Positions 46,044 through 56,784 of a DNA stretch of 64,000 nt are shown here, one piece after another. The stretch is from positions 1,816,894-1,880,893 of the forward strand of contig CP046178.1 of assembly GCA_014075255.1 (NCBI GenBank). Direction: 5' to 3'. Source of the stretch: Gammaproteobacteria bacterium. Lineage in GTDB: Bacteria > Pseudomonadota > Gammaproteobacteria > UBA4575. The notes beneath the pieces were generated by a model, which searched no databases, was not told the DNA's origin, and saw nothing but the letters and a program-made list of their open reading frames with translations. Every line of letters begins with the position of its first letter. The stretch's first letter is position 1. A program made the position numbers and the translations under genes.

Positions 46044-46421
46044 ATGGCATCTAAACAAAATACTGGATTCAAACGTATCTATAATGCGTTTTTTTATTCC
46101 ATGGCTGGACTTTCTTCTGCGTGGAAAAATGAAGCTGCATTCCGGCAAGAATCTCTCATGGCTATTGTGCTAATTCCGATAGCTTTTTGGCTTGCTCAAA
46201 GTACCAGTCAAATAGGATTATTAATACTGTCTATCTTTATTGTACTAATCGTGGAATTACTAAATTCAGCAATAGAGGCAGCCATCGATAGAATTAGTGA
46301 GGAACATCATGCCCTATCAAAACAATCTAAAGACATCGCTTCAGCTGCAGTATTTCTAAGCCTAGTTCTATTCGCAACAATATGGTGCTTAGTGATTTTC
46401 GAACGATTTTATTCTTCATAA
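46044..46421 (+). CDS. dgkA: Diacylglycerol kinase
   Basis: DgkA is a small inner-membrane kinase that converts diacylglycerol to phosphatidic acid. The 125-residue length and three helices are typical. The active-site signature EVELLNSAIEAAIDRI is at about 70-85, and KNEAAFRQE near residue 29 matches the N-terminal functional motif. It sits between phosphate-regulon genes, which could couple lipid recycling to phosphate status. Confidence 0.94.
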   Translation: MASKQNTGFKRIYNAFFYSMAGLSSAWKNEAAFRQESLMAIVLIPIAFWLAQSTSQIGLLILSIFIVLIVELLNSAIEAAIDRISEEHHALSKQSKDIASAAVFLSLVLFATIWCLVIFERFYSS

Positions 46422-46516
46422 ACATTATAAATAACCACTATCACCTGACTAAGTGCAATACTTAAGTCTTCTATTTCAAATATAATATTTGTGCCTACAT
46501 CGCAGATATATTTAAA

Positions 46517-48595
46517 ATGGATGAGCATAATTTCAGCCTAGCTGAAAACTACATTAACCGTGAATTAAGCTTGCTTAAGTTCAATGCGCGCGTGCTTGAA
46601 CAAGCTCGAGATTCATCCACACCTCTTTTAGAAAGATTAAAATTTCTATGTATTTCTTGTACTAACTTAGATGAATTTTTTGAAATTCGAGTTGGCGGTG
46701 TAAAACAACATATAGAACTTGATATTGCACATATTACAGCTGATCAAGTTGGGCCAAGAGAATTACTTAATCGCATTCTTAATGATGCCACTGCTCTTGT
46801 TACTGAACAGTACCGTGTATTTAACGAAGAAATTCAACCTGAATTAGAAGCACAAAATATTCACTTCATCGCACGTGAGCAATGAACAGATGAGCAAAGT
46901 GCGTGGTTGCGCCAGTATTTTCATGACGAAGTAGAACCTGTATTAAGCCCGCTTGGTTTAGACCCCGCGCATCCTTTCCCTCGTATCATAAATAAATCGC
47001 TTAACTTTATTGTTCAATTAGATGGTGCAGATGCGTTTGGCCGTGAAGGCGAATTTGCGGTGGTTCAAGCGCCACGCTCATTAACACGTTTAATTCATTT
47101 GCCCGAAGAATTAAACAAGCAACCAGGTGATAGTTATGTATTCCTATCATCCGTAATGCATGCTTTTGTAGATGAGTTATTTGAAGGCCTGGAAGTTTTA
47201 GGTTGCTATCAATTTAGAGTTACACGTAATAGCGATCTATTTTTAGATGATGAAGAAATTGATGATTTAATGCGTGCACTTGAAGGCGAGCTGGCTTCAC
47301 GTCGTTACGGTGACTCAGTACGTTTAGAAGTTGCAAATAATTGCCCCGAAGAATTAGTCTCATATTTATTGCAGCAATTCGGACTTTCTGCCGTAGACCT
47401 ATATCGAGTTAATGGCCCTGTAAACTTAAACCGCCTCAGTCAGACCTATGATTTGGTTGATCGTGCTGATTTAAAGTACCCGCCTTTTAGTGCTGGTATA
47501 CCGGATCGTTTAAGTCATGGTGCAGATATTTTTAGCCTGATTCGGCAAGATGACATCTTACTGCATCATCCATATCAGTCCTTTGCACCGGTAATTGATT
47601 TTGTCCGCCAAGCTGCTAAAGACCCAAAAGTTTTAGCCATTAAACAAACGCTATATCGAACGGGTGCAAAGTCTCCGATTGTTGACTGTTTAGTGGGAGC
47701 TGCCAAAACAGGTAAAGAAGTTACCGTAGTGATTGAGCTAATGGCACGTTTTGATGAAGCAGAAAACATTTCTCTAGCGAACCGTTTACAAAAAGCCGGT
47801 GCACATGTGGTTTATGGAATTGTAGGTAAGAAAACTCACGGCAAGATGATCCTAGTAGTACGGCGAGAAGGCGATAGTTTGCGTCGTTATGCTCATTTTG
47901 GCACCGGTAACTACCATGAAAAAACCGCACGCCTATACACAGATTATGGAATGTTTACCTCGGATGCAGAGCTCACTTCCGATGCACATGAACTGTTCTT
48001 GGCGCTTACAAGCTTTACAAAAATCCCTGTACTGAAAAATATATTACAGGCGCCTTTTACTTTATATAAGACACTGATCGAACTGATTGAGAAAGAAATC
48101 GAATTTGCTCGTAAGGGCCGCAAAGCCCGCATCATTGCAAAAGTGAATGCCTTAGTAGAACCACAAATAATTGAGGCCTTATATAGAGCATCAGCAGAAG
48201 GCGTTAAGATACAACTTATTGTGCGCGGCATTTGTTGTTTGCGTCCTGGCTTACCCGGAATCTCTGAAAATATCGAAGTGCGTTCAATTGTTGGGCGTTT
48301 TCTGGAACACACTCGTGTCAGTTATTTCCATAATGATGGCGACCCTAAAGTGTTTTGCTCCAGTGCGGATTGGATGGATCGTAATTTTTTCCGGCGTGTC
48401 GAAGTCTGTTGGCCAATTAAGGATATGATACTTCGGAAACGAATTATTAATGAGCTAAAAACATATCTTAAAGATAATCGACAGGCTTGGATATTACAGG
48501 CTGATGGAAACTACTCCGCACCCATATCCTTTGGGCAAAGTGCCGTTAGCGCACAACAAACTTTACTGAATGAGCACGCAAAAGTTAAATATTAA
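46517..48595 (+). pseudogene. ppk: Polyphosphate kinase interrupted by an in-frame TGA
   Basis: Ppk makes polyphosphate from ATP. The frame from 46517 encodes the family N-terminus (NYINRELSLLKFNARVLEQA) but meets TGA at 46883-46885 (codon 123). The same frame then continues unbroken to 48595, for 692 codons in all, normal for Ppk. The stop falls in ...FIAREQ-stop-TDEQSAWL, where homologues, as I recall them, carry Trp, so a TGG-to-TGA change is the simplest explanation. All later motifs are intact: KKTHGKM and YAHFGTGNYHEKTARLYTD with the catalytic histidines. It may be a fresh null allele, a sequence error, or a gene read by UGA suppression. Confidence 0.88.
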
Positions 48596-48601
48596 TAGCT
48601 T

Positions 48602-50131
48602 TTAGATACTCACCTTAACTTTTAAGATTTTCAAATAACCTTGCTCCTGCTCTAATTCAGCCTCTGTAAGAGGGTGTGCTTCTAGCCATTTTTTATCAAA
48701 CTGAATTATCAGACTCCCATCATTACCCTCAATCTTCATATCTGGTAACTTCTTAGGTACACGATCACGATTGATTAGTACTGCAACCCGCAAAATTACA
48801 ATCATAAACATTGCTAGCTCCTGCCAACGCGCTGGTAATTGTTCGATTGACTCAATATCAATTTTACGTCGATGACTTCTAACCAAGCAGGCAAGTAGAC
48901 GTTGTTCATTCCAGGAAAAACCCATTAGATCACTATTGTCTAATAAATATGCACCATGGCGATGATATTTAGAATGTGCAATATCTAAACCAATCTCATG
49001 CAAATCAGCCGCCCAAATTAAAAACTGGTAGGCAATATCATTATTTATTTTCCATACTTTTGAAATTTTATCCAGCAAGTGTAGTGCAGTGGTTTTAATA
49101 TTCGCTGCATGCTTAAAATCTACATGATAACGACGCATCAAAGAATAAACTGTGCGATCACGTGTATCTTGATGATGAATTCTTCCAGCCAGATCAAATA
49201 GCAATCCTTCTCGCAAGCCGCCATCAGATATCACCATTTGTTTAATATCTAACGCTTCAAAAATTGCTTTCAATGCCACAAGACCACCAGCGAATACCGG
49301 TTTGCGTTCTTTTGATAAAGATTCAAAATTTACTTTATCTATATGCTCAGCTTCTTGTAGTTTTACAATCAGTGCATTAATCCCTTTATAAGTTATGCCG
49401 CGCTCACTGAGTTCAAACTCGCGCATTAGCTCAGATATGGTGCGTATTGTCCCGGCAGTGCCCACTACATGTTTCCAACCAAGTTCTTTTACTGTTGAAA
49501 CGATGGGCTGTAATTGTAGCTTTGCTTCTACCAAAGCCTTTTTAAACCTCTTCTTATCTAATTCACCATTGGAAAAATATTTTTCGCTCAGCATTACACA
49601 ACCCATTTCCACACTTTCCATTAACAGTGGATTGCCTTGCATACCAATAATTACCTCCGTACTACCGCCACCAATATCTACTACAAGCCATTTGCCTTCT
49701 GGCCCAGTTAACGAATGAATAGTTCCTTGATAAATTAAACGCGCTTCTTCAACACCGGAAATAATTTGAATTGGATGCCCTAACGCCTCTTCCGCACGCT
49801 GTATAAATTCAGCACTTTTTTTAGCGACCCGGAGCGTATTGGTTCCAACCACTCGAACAGAATCTGCGTGCATCTCTTGTAAGCGTTGACCAAATCGTTG
49901 CAAACACTCAATAGCTCTTTCTTTAGATTCTTTAGATAATTTTCCAGAAGAATTTAAGCCTGCGCCCAGCCGCACCATTTCTCGGATACGATCAATAACT
50001 TTAAGTTGCCCATGCTGGTCTTGCGCAACCACCATATGAAAGCTGTTTGAGCCAAGATCAACTGCAGCGATTACTGAAGAAGGATCTGATGATAATTCAC
50101 CTGGATTTGAGATTGGAGAAGGGACTTCCAT
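48602..50131 (-). CDS. ppx: Exopolyphosphatase / guanosine pentaphosphatase
   Basis: A 509-residue Ppx/GppA family protein that degrades polyphosphate from its ends. The ASKHA domain opens with AVDLGSNSFHMVVA (24-37) and contains VVDIGGGSTEVIIG near 150. The C-terminal half is an HD-like helical domain (AADLHEIGLDIAHSKYHRHGAYLL). It converges on ppk with a six-base gap, so the synthesis and breakdown genes are not co-transcribed. Confidence 0.95.
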   Translation of the reverse strand: MEVPSPISNPGELSSDPSSVIAAVDLGSNSFHMVVAQDQHGQLKVIDRIREMVRLGAGLNSSGKLSKESKERAIECLQRFGQRLQEMHADSVRVVGTNTLRVAKKSAEFIQRAEEALGHPIQIISGVEEARLIYQGTIHSLTGPEGKWLVVDIGGGSTEVIIGMQGNPLLMESVEMGCVMLSEKYFSNGELDKKRFKKALVEAKLQLQPIVSTVKELGWKHVVGTAGTIRTISELMREFELSERGITYKGINALIVKLQEAEHIDKVNFESLSKERKPVFAGGLVALKAIFEALDIKQMVISDGGLREGLLFDLAGRIHHQDTRDRTVYSLMRRYHVDFKHAANIKTTALHLLDKISKVWKINNDIAYQFLIWAADLHEIGLDIAHSKYHRHGAYLLDNSDLMGFSWNEQRLLACLVRSHRRKIDIESIEQLPARWQELAMFMIVILRVAVLINRDRVPKKLPDMKIEGNDGSLIIQFDKKWLEAHPLTEAELEQEQGYLKILKVKVSI

Positions 50132-50191
50132 ATACGCATCTAGCGTAGCAAATGATTTTACAAGGTAACAATTATTTAAGCTTTAATTTAC

Positions 50192-51094
50192 TTATTTAGG
50201 GGGGAGTAATGCGCGGCCATTGCCGTAATCGACAACCACGCCAGCGGGCGTAATTTCTTCTACTAAGGGCCCATTATTAGCAATACGATCGCCTTCTTTA
50301 TATTTATCCATGTTAATTAACACAAATCTGCGTATAGGATCATCGTCAAAAACATGCACATTTACTTCATACTGATTCAAGTTGCTACGAGCACTTTCAG
50401 GAAGATCTCTAACTTTCACCACATTGCTTATACTTTGTTCTTGTCCTTGATCAATAAGTAATTTGGGCTTATTAATAACTGGAAGCGCATCATCCGAACT
50501 TAACTCGGTAGATGAAAAAGAAACATTCCCTTTAGCGGCTGCCGGTGCATTGGCTACATTAACCGACGAATTTTCAATAGCTGCTTTGGGCTTGGTATTG
50601 GGTTGTTTTGATTCGTAAATTAAAGGTCTATCTACAGCAGGAGTCTGCGCACTATTTGCTTCCATCGCTAACGGCCTCGCATCGGAAGGCTCGTCATTTT
50701 GACTATGCTGTTGTTGCACAGAATTTTCGGCGCCCGCCAATTGAACAGGTTCTTGTACCAAAGGTTTTGTTTCTTTTTGCTGCACTTCTATTTTAGCTGA
50801 CGGAATACGTTGAGAAGTTTGCGGTGACATTGCAGGCGTTTCTACAACAATAGGTTGTTGAATTTCCGAATTAACTGCAGCTACCTCCATTTCATTTTCT
50901 GCATCACCGGACAAAGCACGAATTACAAAAAATAAAATTAAGGCATTCGCGAGCGCGACTAGCCCAACCCATAACCATATTTTATTCGGATTATTTTTCT
51001 GCGGCTTTACGGGTGTAACAAACTTTAAATCCGGTTGTTTTTCAAGCTGGCGTTCGTGTTCAGCGCGCGTCAAGGCGTCAAGTATCATCGACAT
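50192..51094 (-). CDS. gspB: General secretion pathway protein B-like (GspB/ExeB)
   Basis: A 300-residue protein with the GspB/ExeB layout. A conserved cytoplasmic N-terminus (MSMILDALTRAEHERQLEK) precedes a membrane helix at about 39-60. A long Gln/Pro/Ser/Ala-rich periplasmic linker follows (70-210), then a C-terminal T2SS-B domain (YEVNVHVFDDDPIRRFVLIN through VVVDYGNGRALLPPK). It partners with the ATPase encoded just upstream (22-base gap). GspA/B help insert the secretin through peptidoglycan. Confidence 0.88.
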   Translation of the reverse strand: MSMILDALTRAEHERQLEKQPDLKFVTPVKPQKNNPNKIWLWVGLVALANALILFFVIRALSGDAENEMEVAAVNSEIQQPIVVETPAMSPQTSQRIPSAKIEVQQKETKPLVQEPVQLAGAENSVQQQHSQNDEPSDARPLAMEANSAQTPAVDRPLIYESKQPNTKPKAAIENSSVNVANAPAAAKGNVSFSSTELSSDDALPVINKPKLLIDQGQEQSISNVVKVRDLPESARSNLNQYEVNVHVFDDDPIRRFVLINMDKYKEGDRIANNGPLVEEITPAGVVVDYGNGRALLPPK

Positions 51095-51116
51095 GAGTAT
51101 CTACTACCTATTTCGT

Positions 51117-52868
51117 TTAACTTGATTGACGCCACAACAAAGGCGTGGATCGATCATTGACCGCAGAATTAATTTCCATCATGGTTTCGCGACCCGCAAC
51201 ACCATCTACATTCAGACCACGTATGCGTTGAAATTCCATTACTCGCCACTTTAGTGTTGGATCAAAGGAAAGTTTTTTCTTTATGCCAGTAGAAACGGCC
51301 TTGCCTTCAATACGATCCAGTTGATCACGCAACCACCCCACATCTTTACCAATAACACCTTCTTTTAAAACATTAGATCCGGCTGGTGGCGATCTCCACA
51401 GTAATAAATAGTTGCCATACCAGAATGGATCAACCGATTTTGTAGCGGTCGTAACGACTTTACCGCCAATGTTTAAGCTCACCTGATTACCTCGTAAAGC
51501 CAGTACAACAATTTGTTTTCTTTCCCCGGCGGAATTGATAATTTCTAATACTGCGGGTCGGTTATGTCGGCGAATTTCATCCCAGCCCGCTTTACCAAAG
51601 ATGCAGCGCAATTCAGCAGCAGTTGCGCGTTCACATGCCGTTTCACCATTTAGTTCTGGGTACGTAAGGCCCCAGTAGCTAAATAAGGTAGTAAATGCCT
51701 TATTGTTGCCCGTGCGTAAACTCGAATCATTAATTAGATTTAAAAAACCCTTATTGCCTTGCTTAACACTGCTCAGCTCTTCAGCAAGGGGTCGCTGTTG
51801 TGAAGCTACAGTCTCAGTATTATTAGTACTAGATATGTTTATTGCAGGCGCACCCACTTCTTCATTTTTTTGGGTGACTGACTTGTCTTCAATGGTCGCT
51901 TGCGAAGCTAAAGTCTCGACATTTGTGGTAGCCGGCCCTGCATTAGCATAACTTTCTTGCGATGCACTGGGTAACAGACCCCAAATCGATAATAGTAACG
52001 CCGCGGTGCCTGCAGCAATCGCGCCGCCAGCTACCCACTGCATCGGTTGAAAACGCTCGGTAGGTTGCAATACTTCACCAGCAGCTTTGCGAACCAGATT
52101 TTTATCAATGCGATGAACGTTTTCACCATAAGCGCCCATCATTGAGCGTTCGCAAATATTATTGACTAGGCGTGGCACACCATCAGAAAGCTGATGCACA
52201 ATCTGAACTGCCCCTTTGGAAAATAGCTCGCCTTTAAAACCGACAATTTGTAATCGATGACGAATATACGCAGCCGTTTCTTCTTTTGACAAAGGTGTTA
52301 AATGAAAACGCGCCGTGATTCTTTGTGTAAGTTGACGCAACTCAGGCCGTGCTAAAATAGCTTGTAATTCTGGCTGGCCAATTAAAATAATTTGTAAAAG
52401 TTTTTGTGTCGCCACTTCAAGATTCGTTAACAAACGAATTTGTTCTAACACCTCAGCACGTAAGTTCTGCGCTTCATCAACAACTAATACCGTGCGTTTT
52501 CCTTGTGCATGCTGTTTTAATAAATATAAGTTTAATCGATCAACTAAGTATTTAAGACTGGTAGTTGATCTACGGTAAGGAATATTTAATTCGTCACAGA
52601 TTGAAGCGATTAATTCTTTTGAACTTTGGCGAGGATTTAAGATTAACGCGACATTCACATGATCCGGCATTTGCTCCAACACACTTCGACATAACATGGT
52701 TTTGCCGGTACCCACTTCACCAGTGAGCAATATGAAACCGCCCGCCTCATCTGCACCATATAAAAGATGCGCAAGACCATCACGATGACGTGGCGTTAAA
52801 TATAAAAAACGCGTATCAGGGGTGATTTGAAATGGCTTATCAGAAATTCCAAAGAATTCTAAATACAT
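51117..52868 (-). CDS. gspA: General secretion pathway ATPase GspA/ExeA
   Basis: A 583-residue ExeA/GspA protein. The cytoplasmic AAA ATPase (1-270) has Walker A TGEVGTGKT near 50 and Walker B VLVVDEAQNL near 130. The N-terminus MYLEFFGISDKPFQITPD is diagnostic. A membrane helix lies at about 280-300, then a linker, a periplasmic domain (residues about 390-490) and a C-terminal peptidoglycan-binding domain (LKWRVMEFQRIRGLNVDGVA). It forms an operon with gspB. No other type II secretion genes are in this window. Confidence 0.92.
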   Translation of the reverse strand: MYLEFFGISDKPFQITPDTRFLYLTPRHRDGLAHLLYGADEAGGFILLTGEVGTGKTMLCRSVLEQMPDHVNVALILNPRQSSKELIASICDELNIPYRRSTTSLKYLVDRLNLYLLKQHAQGKRTVLVVDEAQNLRAEVLEQIRLLTNLEVATQKLLQIILIGQPELQAILARPELRQLTQRITARFHLTPLSKEETAAYIRHRLQIVGFKGELFSKGAVQIVHQLSDGVPRLVNNICERSMMGAYGENVHRIDKNLVRKAAGEVLQPTERFQPMQWVAGGAIAAGTAALLLSIWGLLPSASQESYANAGPATTNVETLASQATIEDKSVTQKNEEVGAPAINISSTNNTETVASQQRPLAEELSSVKQGNKGFLNLINDSSLRTGNNKAFTTLFSYWGLTYPELNGETACERATAAELRCIFGKAGWDEIRRHNRPAVLEIINSAGERKQIVVLALRGNQVSLNIGGKVVTTATKSVDPFWYGNYLLLWRSPPAGSNVLKEGVIGKDVGWLRDQLDRIEGKAVSTGIKKKLSFDPTLKWRVMEFQRIRGLNVDGVAGRETMMEINSAVNDRSTPLLWRQSS

Positions 52869-53116
52869 GCGGTTATAGCCTTATTTAATCAAGCTTTTAA
52901 ATGTCGAAGCTAACTAGATGTTGTGAGTAGGTATTTTGCCAAAAAAATAAACCCTTGGCCGCACTAATTTACATGTTATTCGTTTATTCATACTTTTAAT
53001 TTTAACCATGTATCGACTAATGGCAGCATTTTGGTCTAACGAGTCTTATTACGAGCAAATACCATAAATAAACTAATGGTTTTATATTTTTACCTTTGGT
53101 GATTCAATATAGAGTG

Positions 53117-53326
53117 ATGAGCTACAGCAATAACAAGCCAAAAGATAATACTCTCAAGCTACCTCCTAAGCCTACGTCTCCTGAGCCTTATGAGTGCTGC
53201 GAACGTGGCTGTGACCCGTGTGTGCATGACTATTACGCCAAAGCCTTGGCGCGCTGGGAAAAACGCGTGGCAGAAATAGAGAAGCAACAGTTAAAGAAAT
53301 CAAAGAGGAAAATGCTCAGAAAATAA
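53117..53326 (+). CDS. Oxidoreductase-like domain protein
   Basis: A 69-residue protein from the ATG at 53117 (a TTG at 53096 would add 7 residues). The segment PPKPTSPEPYECCERGC followed by DPCVHDYY is the short cysteine-rich domain called oxidoreductase-like, found N-terminal in some eukaryotic proteins and as small bacterial proteins. The tail is basic (KKSKRKMLRK). Four cysteines (two adjacent) could bind metal. Function is not established. Confidence 0.75.
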   Translation: MSYSNNKPKDNTLKLPPKPTSPEPYECCERGCDPCVHDYYAKALARWEKRVAEIEKQQLKKSKRKMLRK

Positions 53327-53606
53327 CCAAATTTTCTCTCTTCAACCCTTATTGGATAACTTATTTTCTCATAGGGGAAAGAGCTTCTAATAGCCAATAG
53401 CATCTTAGTTATATATTATGACCTCTATAATAAAAAAGCATAATTAAAAAACCTTAATTAAGTAACTGCAATCTTTCTCAACGCTTTCAAATAACCCCAA
53501 GTGAATCTGCCATGCGTATTTTGGCTTGGAATCTATTTGTTGCAAAGATCATAAAGATGAATGATTGAGTAGTTAATTAAGCATGTCTACAGAGGAACTA
53601 TCCGCT

Positions 53607-55163
53607 ATGAAGATTGGTGTACCAAACGAAATTCATGAGAATGAATGTCGCGTTGCCATGACACCCGATACGGCTGCGCGCCTACAAAAACTTGGTTATG
53701 AGTGCGCAATTGAAGCAGGTGCCGGTGCCAGTGCAAATTTTACAGACCAGGCTTATAAAGATGCCGGTGTCGAAGTTATTTCGGATACCAAACAACTTTG
53801 GTCTGAATCAGACATTATCTTAAAAGTGCGTGCACCGGAGCAAAACAATGCTTTGGGAATGCACGAGGCCGATTTATTAGATGAAGGCAGCAACTTAATA
53901 AGCTTTATCTGGCCTGCACAAAATGAAGACTTATTAGAAAAACTTAAAAGCCGTAAAGCCACCATCTTGGCAATGGATTCCGTGCCACGCATATCTCGTG
54001 CGCAAAAATTTGATGCCCTCTCTTCGATGGCCAATATTGCTGGCTATCGTGCAGTCGTAGAAGCCGCTAACCATTTTGGACGCTTCTTCACAGGTCAAAT
54101 CACCGCTGCAGGTAAAGTTCCACCTGCAAAAGTGATGGTCATTGGTGCCGGTGTTGCAGGACTTGCTGCAGTAGGTACAGCCAACAGTCTTGGCGCAATC
54201 GTTCGTGCTTTTGACACTCGCCCAGAAGTTAAGGAACAAGTGGAAAGTATGGGTGCACAGTTCTTAGAACTAGAATTTGAACAAGACGAAGAAGGCGGCA
54301 CCGCAGGTGGTTACGCCAAAACCATGAGCAAAGAATTTATTGATGCAGAAATGGCGTTGTTCCGAGAGCAAGCTAAAGAAGTCGACATCATTATTACTAC
54401 CGCACTTATACCAGGCAAACCTGCACCGAAACTCATTTTGGCCGACATGGTTGAAATGATGAAAGAAGGCAGCGTCATTGTTGACCTGGCTGCAGAACAA
54501 GGCGGTAACTGCGAACTAACGGTTCCTGGAGAAGTTGCGGTTAAACACGGTGTAACGCTGATAGGTTACATGGATTTACCAAGTCGTCTACCGACTCAAT
54601 CCAGTCAGTTATATGGTTCAAACTTGTGCCACATGCTTACAGACCTTACACCAGAGAAAGACGGCAACATTAATGTAAACATGGAAGACGATGTAATCCG
54701 TGGTACGACTGTTATTAAAGAAGGTGAAATCACCTGGCCACCACCACTTGCGGTATCAGCTGCACCTGCAAAATCAGCAGCGGCTGCACCGGTTATACAG
54801 GAAGAAAAAAAGTCGAGCGGCATGGGTGCTCCTATCGCGCTTATCTTAGCCGCAGGATTGTTATGGTGGATCGGAAACTCCGCACCGGCAGAATTCATGC
54901 AACATTTCACAGTATTTGTACTGTCATGCTTTATTGGTTACTGGGTAGTGTGGAATGTAAGCCCTGCACTGCATACCCCACTCATGAGTGTAACCAACGC
55001 AATTAGTAGCGTAATTATAGTGGGTGCCTTGTTGCAGATCGGCAGTAGTGTTGGATTGATTGTTGGACTGGCTGCATTTTCAGTCTTCATAGCATCCATA
55101 AATATTGGTGGCGGCTTTGCTGTCACACAGCGGATGTTACAAATGTTCCGCAAAGACGATTAA
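53607..55163 (+). CDS. pntA: NAD(P) transhydrogenase subunit alpha
   Basis: PntA with PntB moves hydride between NADH and NADP+ coupled to proton translocation. From the ATG at 53607, preceded by AGAGGAA, the protein has 518 residues and begins like homologues ([20 protein letters not shown]). An ATG eight codons upstream (53583) lacks a ribosome binding site. The NAD domain (dI) has [17 protein letters not shown] and SQLYG motifs. Four membrane helices follow after residue 410, so this is the fused E. coli-type alpha subunit. pntB follows at 12 bases. Confidence 0.95.
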   Translation: MKIGVPNEIHENECRVAMTPDTAARLQKLGYECAIEAGAGASANFTDQAYKDAGVEVISDTKQLWSESDIILKVRAPEQNNALGMHEADLLDEGSNLISFIWPAQNEDLLEKLKSRKATILAMDSVPRISRAQKFDALSSMANIAGYRAVVEAANHFGRFFTGQITAAGKVPPAKVMVIGAGVAGLAAVGTANSLGAIVRAFDTRPEVKEQVESMGAQFLELEFEQDEEGGTAGGYAKTMSKEFIDAEMALFREQAKEVDIIITTALIPGKPAPKLILADMVEMMKEGSVIVDLAAEQGGNCELTVPGEVAVKHGVTLIGYMDLPSRLPTQSSQLYGSNLCHMLTDLTPEKDGNINVNMEDDVIRGTTVIKEGEITWPPPLAVSAAPAKSAAAAPVIQEEKKSSGMGAPIALILAAGLLWWIGNSAPAEFMQHFTVFVLSCFIGYWVVWNVSPALHTPLMSVTNAISSVIIVGALLQIGSSVGLIVGLAAFSVFIASINIGGGFAVTQRMLQMFRKDD

Positions 55164-55175
55164 GGGAGAATAAAA

Positions 55176-56576
55176 ATGACAATGAATCCACAAATGTTAG
55201 GGGCAGCGTATTTAGCTGCTGGTGCTCTCTTTATTCTCAGCTTGAACGGCTTGAGCAATCAGGAAACAGCACGTCGCGGCAACCTGTTTGGCATCATCGG
55301 CATGACCATTGCCGTTATAGCAACAATTCTCAGTGGCAGAGTAGGAAATTTTGAAATCCTATTTCCAGCGATGATCTTAGGCGGAATCATAGGCGCCATC
55401 GTTGCTATGAAAGTCGAAATGACCTCCATGCCAGAACTGGTAGCAGGCTTTCACAGCTTAGTCGGTCTCGCTGCTGTGTTGGTGGGCTATTCCAGTTATA
55501 TGGATCCAACCATGCATTTGGAAGGTACTGAAAAAGTCATTCATGAAGTCGAAGTGTATTTGGGTATCTTTATCGGTGCGATTACGTTTACCGGCTCGAT
55601 CATCGCCTTTGGAAAACTCAAGGGCATCATTGGCGGTAAACCTCTAACACTTCCAATGCGACATTGGCTTAATCTAGGAATGTTAATCGCATGCATTTAC
55701 TTTGGTTACATGTTCTTACAATCTGGCTCGCATGATGCAGGATTAACTCCGTTAATCATTATGTCGATCATTGCTGGCATCATTGGTATTCATCTTGTGA
55801 TGGCGATTGGTGGTGCAGATATGCCAGTTGTAGTTTCTATGCTGAATAGTTATTCCGGCTGGGCCGCTGCAGCGACTGGTTTCATGTTAGGTAACACCGC
55901 ACTGATTGTAGTCGGTGCATTGGTTGGTTCTAGTGGTGCCATCTTGAGTTACATTATGTGCCGTGCGATGAATCGTAGTTTCATCAGTGTGATTTTGGGT
56001 GGCTTTGGCACCGGAGGCGGCGCAGCAGCAACAGTAGGTGAAGAAGATGGTGAAGTAACTTCTACTACCGCTGAAGAAGTTGCCGGACTCCTAAAAGATG
56101 CGAGTAATGTAATTATCGTTCCAGGCTATGGAATGGCGGTTGCGCAAGCACAAACCACGGTAAGTGAAATTACTAAAAAGCTACGAGCGAAAGGTAAGAA
56201 TGTCCGCTTTGGTATTCACCCGGTTGCGGGCCGCTTACCCGGACACATGAACGTATTACTTGCGGAAGCCAAGGTGCCTTATGATATTGTGCTTGAAATG
56301 GATGAGCTTAATGATGACTTCCCTGATACGGATGTTTCATTAGTCATCGGTGCGAACGACATTGTGAATCCAAGTGCACAGACTGATCCGAACAGCCCGA
56401 TTGCAGGTATGCCTGTACTAGAAGTTTGGAAAGCCAGTTCATGTATCGTGCTTAAGAGAAGTATGGCCTCAGGATACGCCGGTGTAGACAATCCTTTATT
56501 CTTAAAGGACAACACTGACATGCTATTTGGTGATGCAAAAGACAGTATGGATGCAGTATTACAGCATTTAGGGTAA
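55176..56576 (+). CDS. pntB: NAD(P) transhydrogenase subunit beta
   Basis: A 466-residue PntB. About nine membrane helices form the proton channel (1-265; [15 protein letters not shown] near 90), and the NADP(H)-binding dIII domain follows ([15 protein letters not shown] near 310; [29 protein letters not shown]). A GGGAG ribosome binding site precedes the ATG. The operon ends at a strong terminator 18 bases beyond the stop. Confidence 0.96.
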   Translation: MTMNPQMLGAAYLAAGALFILSLNGLSNQETARRGNLFGIIGMTIAVIATILSGRVGNFEILFPAMILGGIIGAIVAMKVEMTSMPELVAGFHSLVGLAAVLVGYSSYMDPTMHLEGTEKVIHEVEVYLGIFIGAITFTGSIIAFGKLKGIIGGKPLTLPMRHWLNLGMLIACIYFGYMFLQSGSHDAGLTPLIIMSIIAGIIGIHLVMAIGGADMPVVVSMLNSYSGWAAAATGFMLGNTALIVVGALVGSSGAILSYIMCRAMNRSFISVILGGFGTGGGAAATVGEEDGEVTSTTAEEVAGLLKDASNVIIVPGYGMAVAQAQTTVSEITKKLRAKGKNVRFGIHPVAGRLPGHMNVLLAEAKVPYDIVLEMDELNDDFPDTDVSLVIGANDIVNPSAQTDPNSPIAGMPVLEVWKASSCIVLKRSMASGYAGVDNPLFLKDNTDMLFGDAKDSMDAVLQHLG

Positions 56577-56593
56577 TCGCACTATAGTTCTAA

Positions 56594-56620
56594 AAAAGGG
56601 TAACAGACTGTTACCCTTTT
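56594..56620 (+). terminator. Rho-independent terminator of pntAB
   Basis: An 11-bp stem, AAAAGGGTAAC with GTTACCCTTTT, around a five-base loop, followed by a pyrimidine-rich tract. It is placed directly after pntB. Confidence 0.9.
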
Positions 56621-56736
56621 CTTTTCCTTTCATTACGTGACTCGATGCATGTACGTGAGCATCTAACTTAACGTTAGCGTAGTTCTAACAAATCTATATC
56701 ATTTTTAGTTTAAGCTTATCTAAATATTCCACGCAT

Positions 56737-56764
56737 AAAAAAGCCGGCTTATCGGCCGGCTTTT
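56737..56764 (-). terminator. Rho-independent terminator of the PEP-CTERM gene
   Basis: AAAAGCCGGC pairs with GCCGGCTTTT around a six-base loop. It lies 20 bases beyond the minus-strand PEP-CTERM gene stop. The symmetry lets it also stop any read-through from pntAB. Confidence 0.9.
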
Positions 56765-56784
56765 AAATAATGGTAAGACTAGGT

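Noticed and set aside
46517-48595. Reassigned UGA (Trp) or selenocysteine to explain the ppk interruption
   Set aside because: TGA serves as a normal stop elsewhere in the window (for example dapF and algZ), so the code is standard. The flanking sequence shows no evident SECIS-like hairpin, and Trp, not Sec/Cys, is the expected residue.
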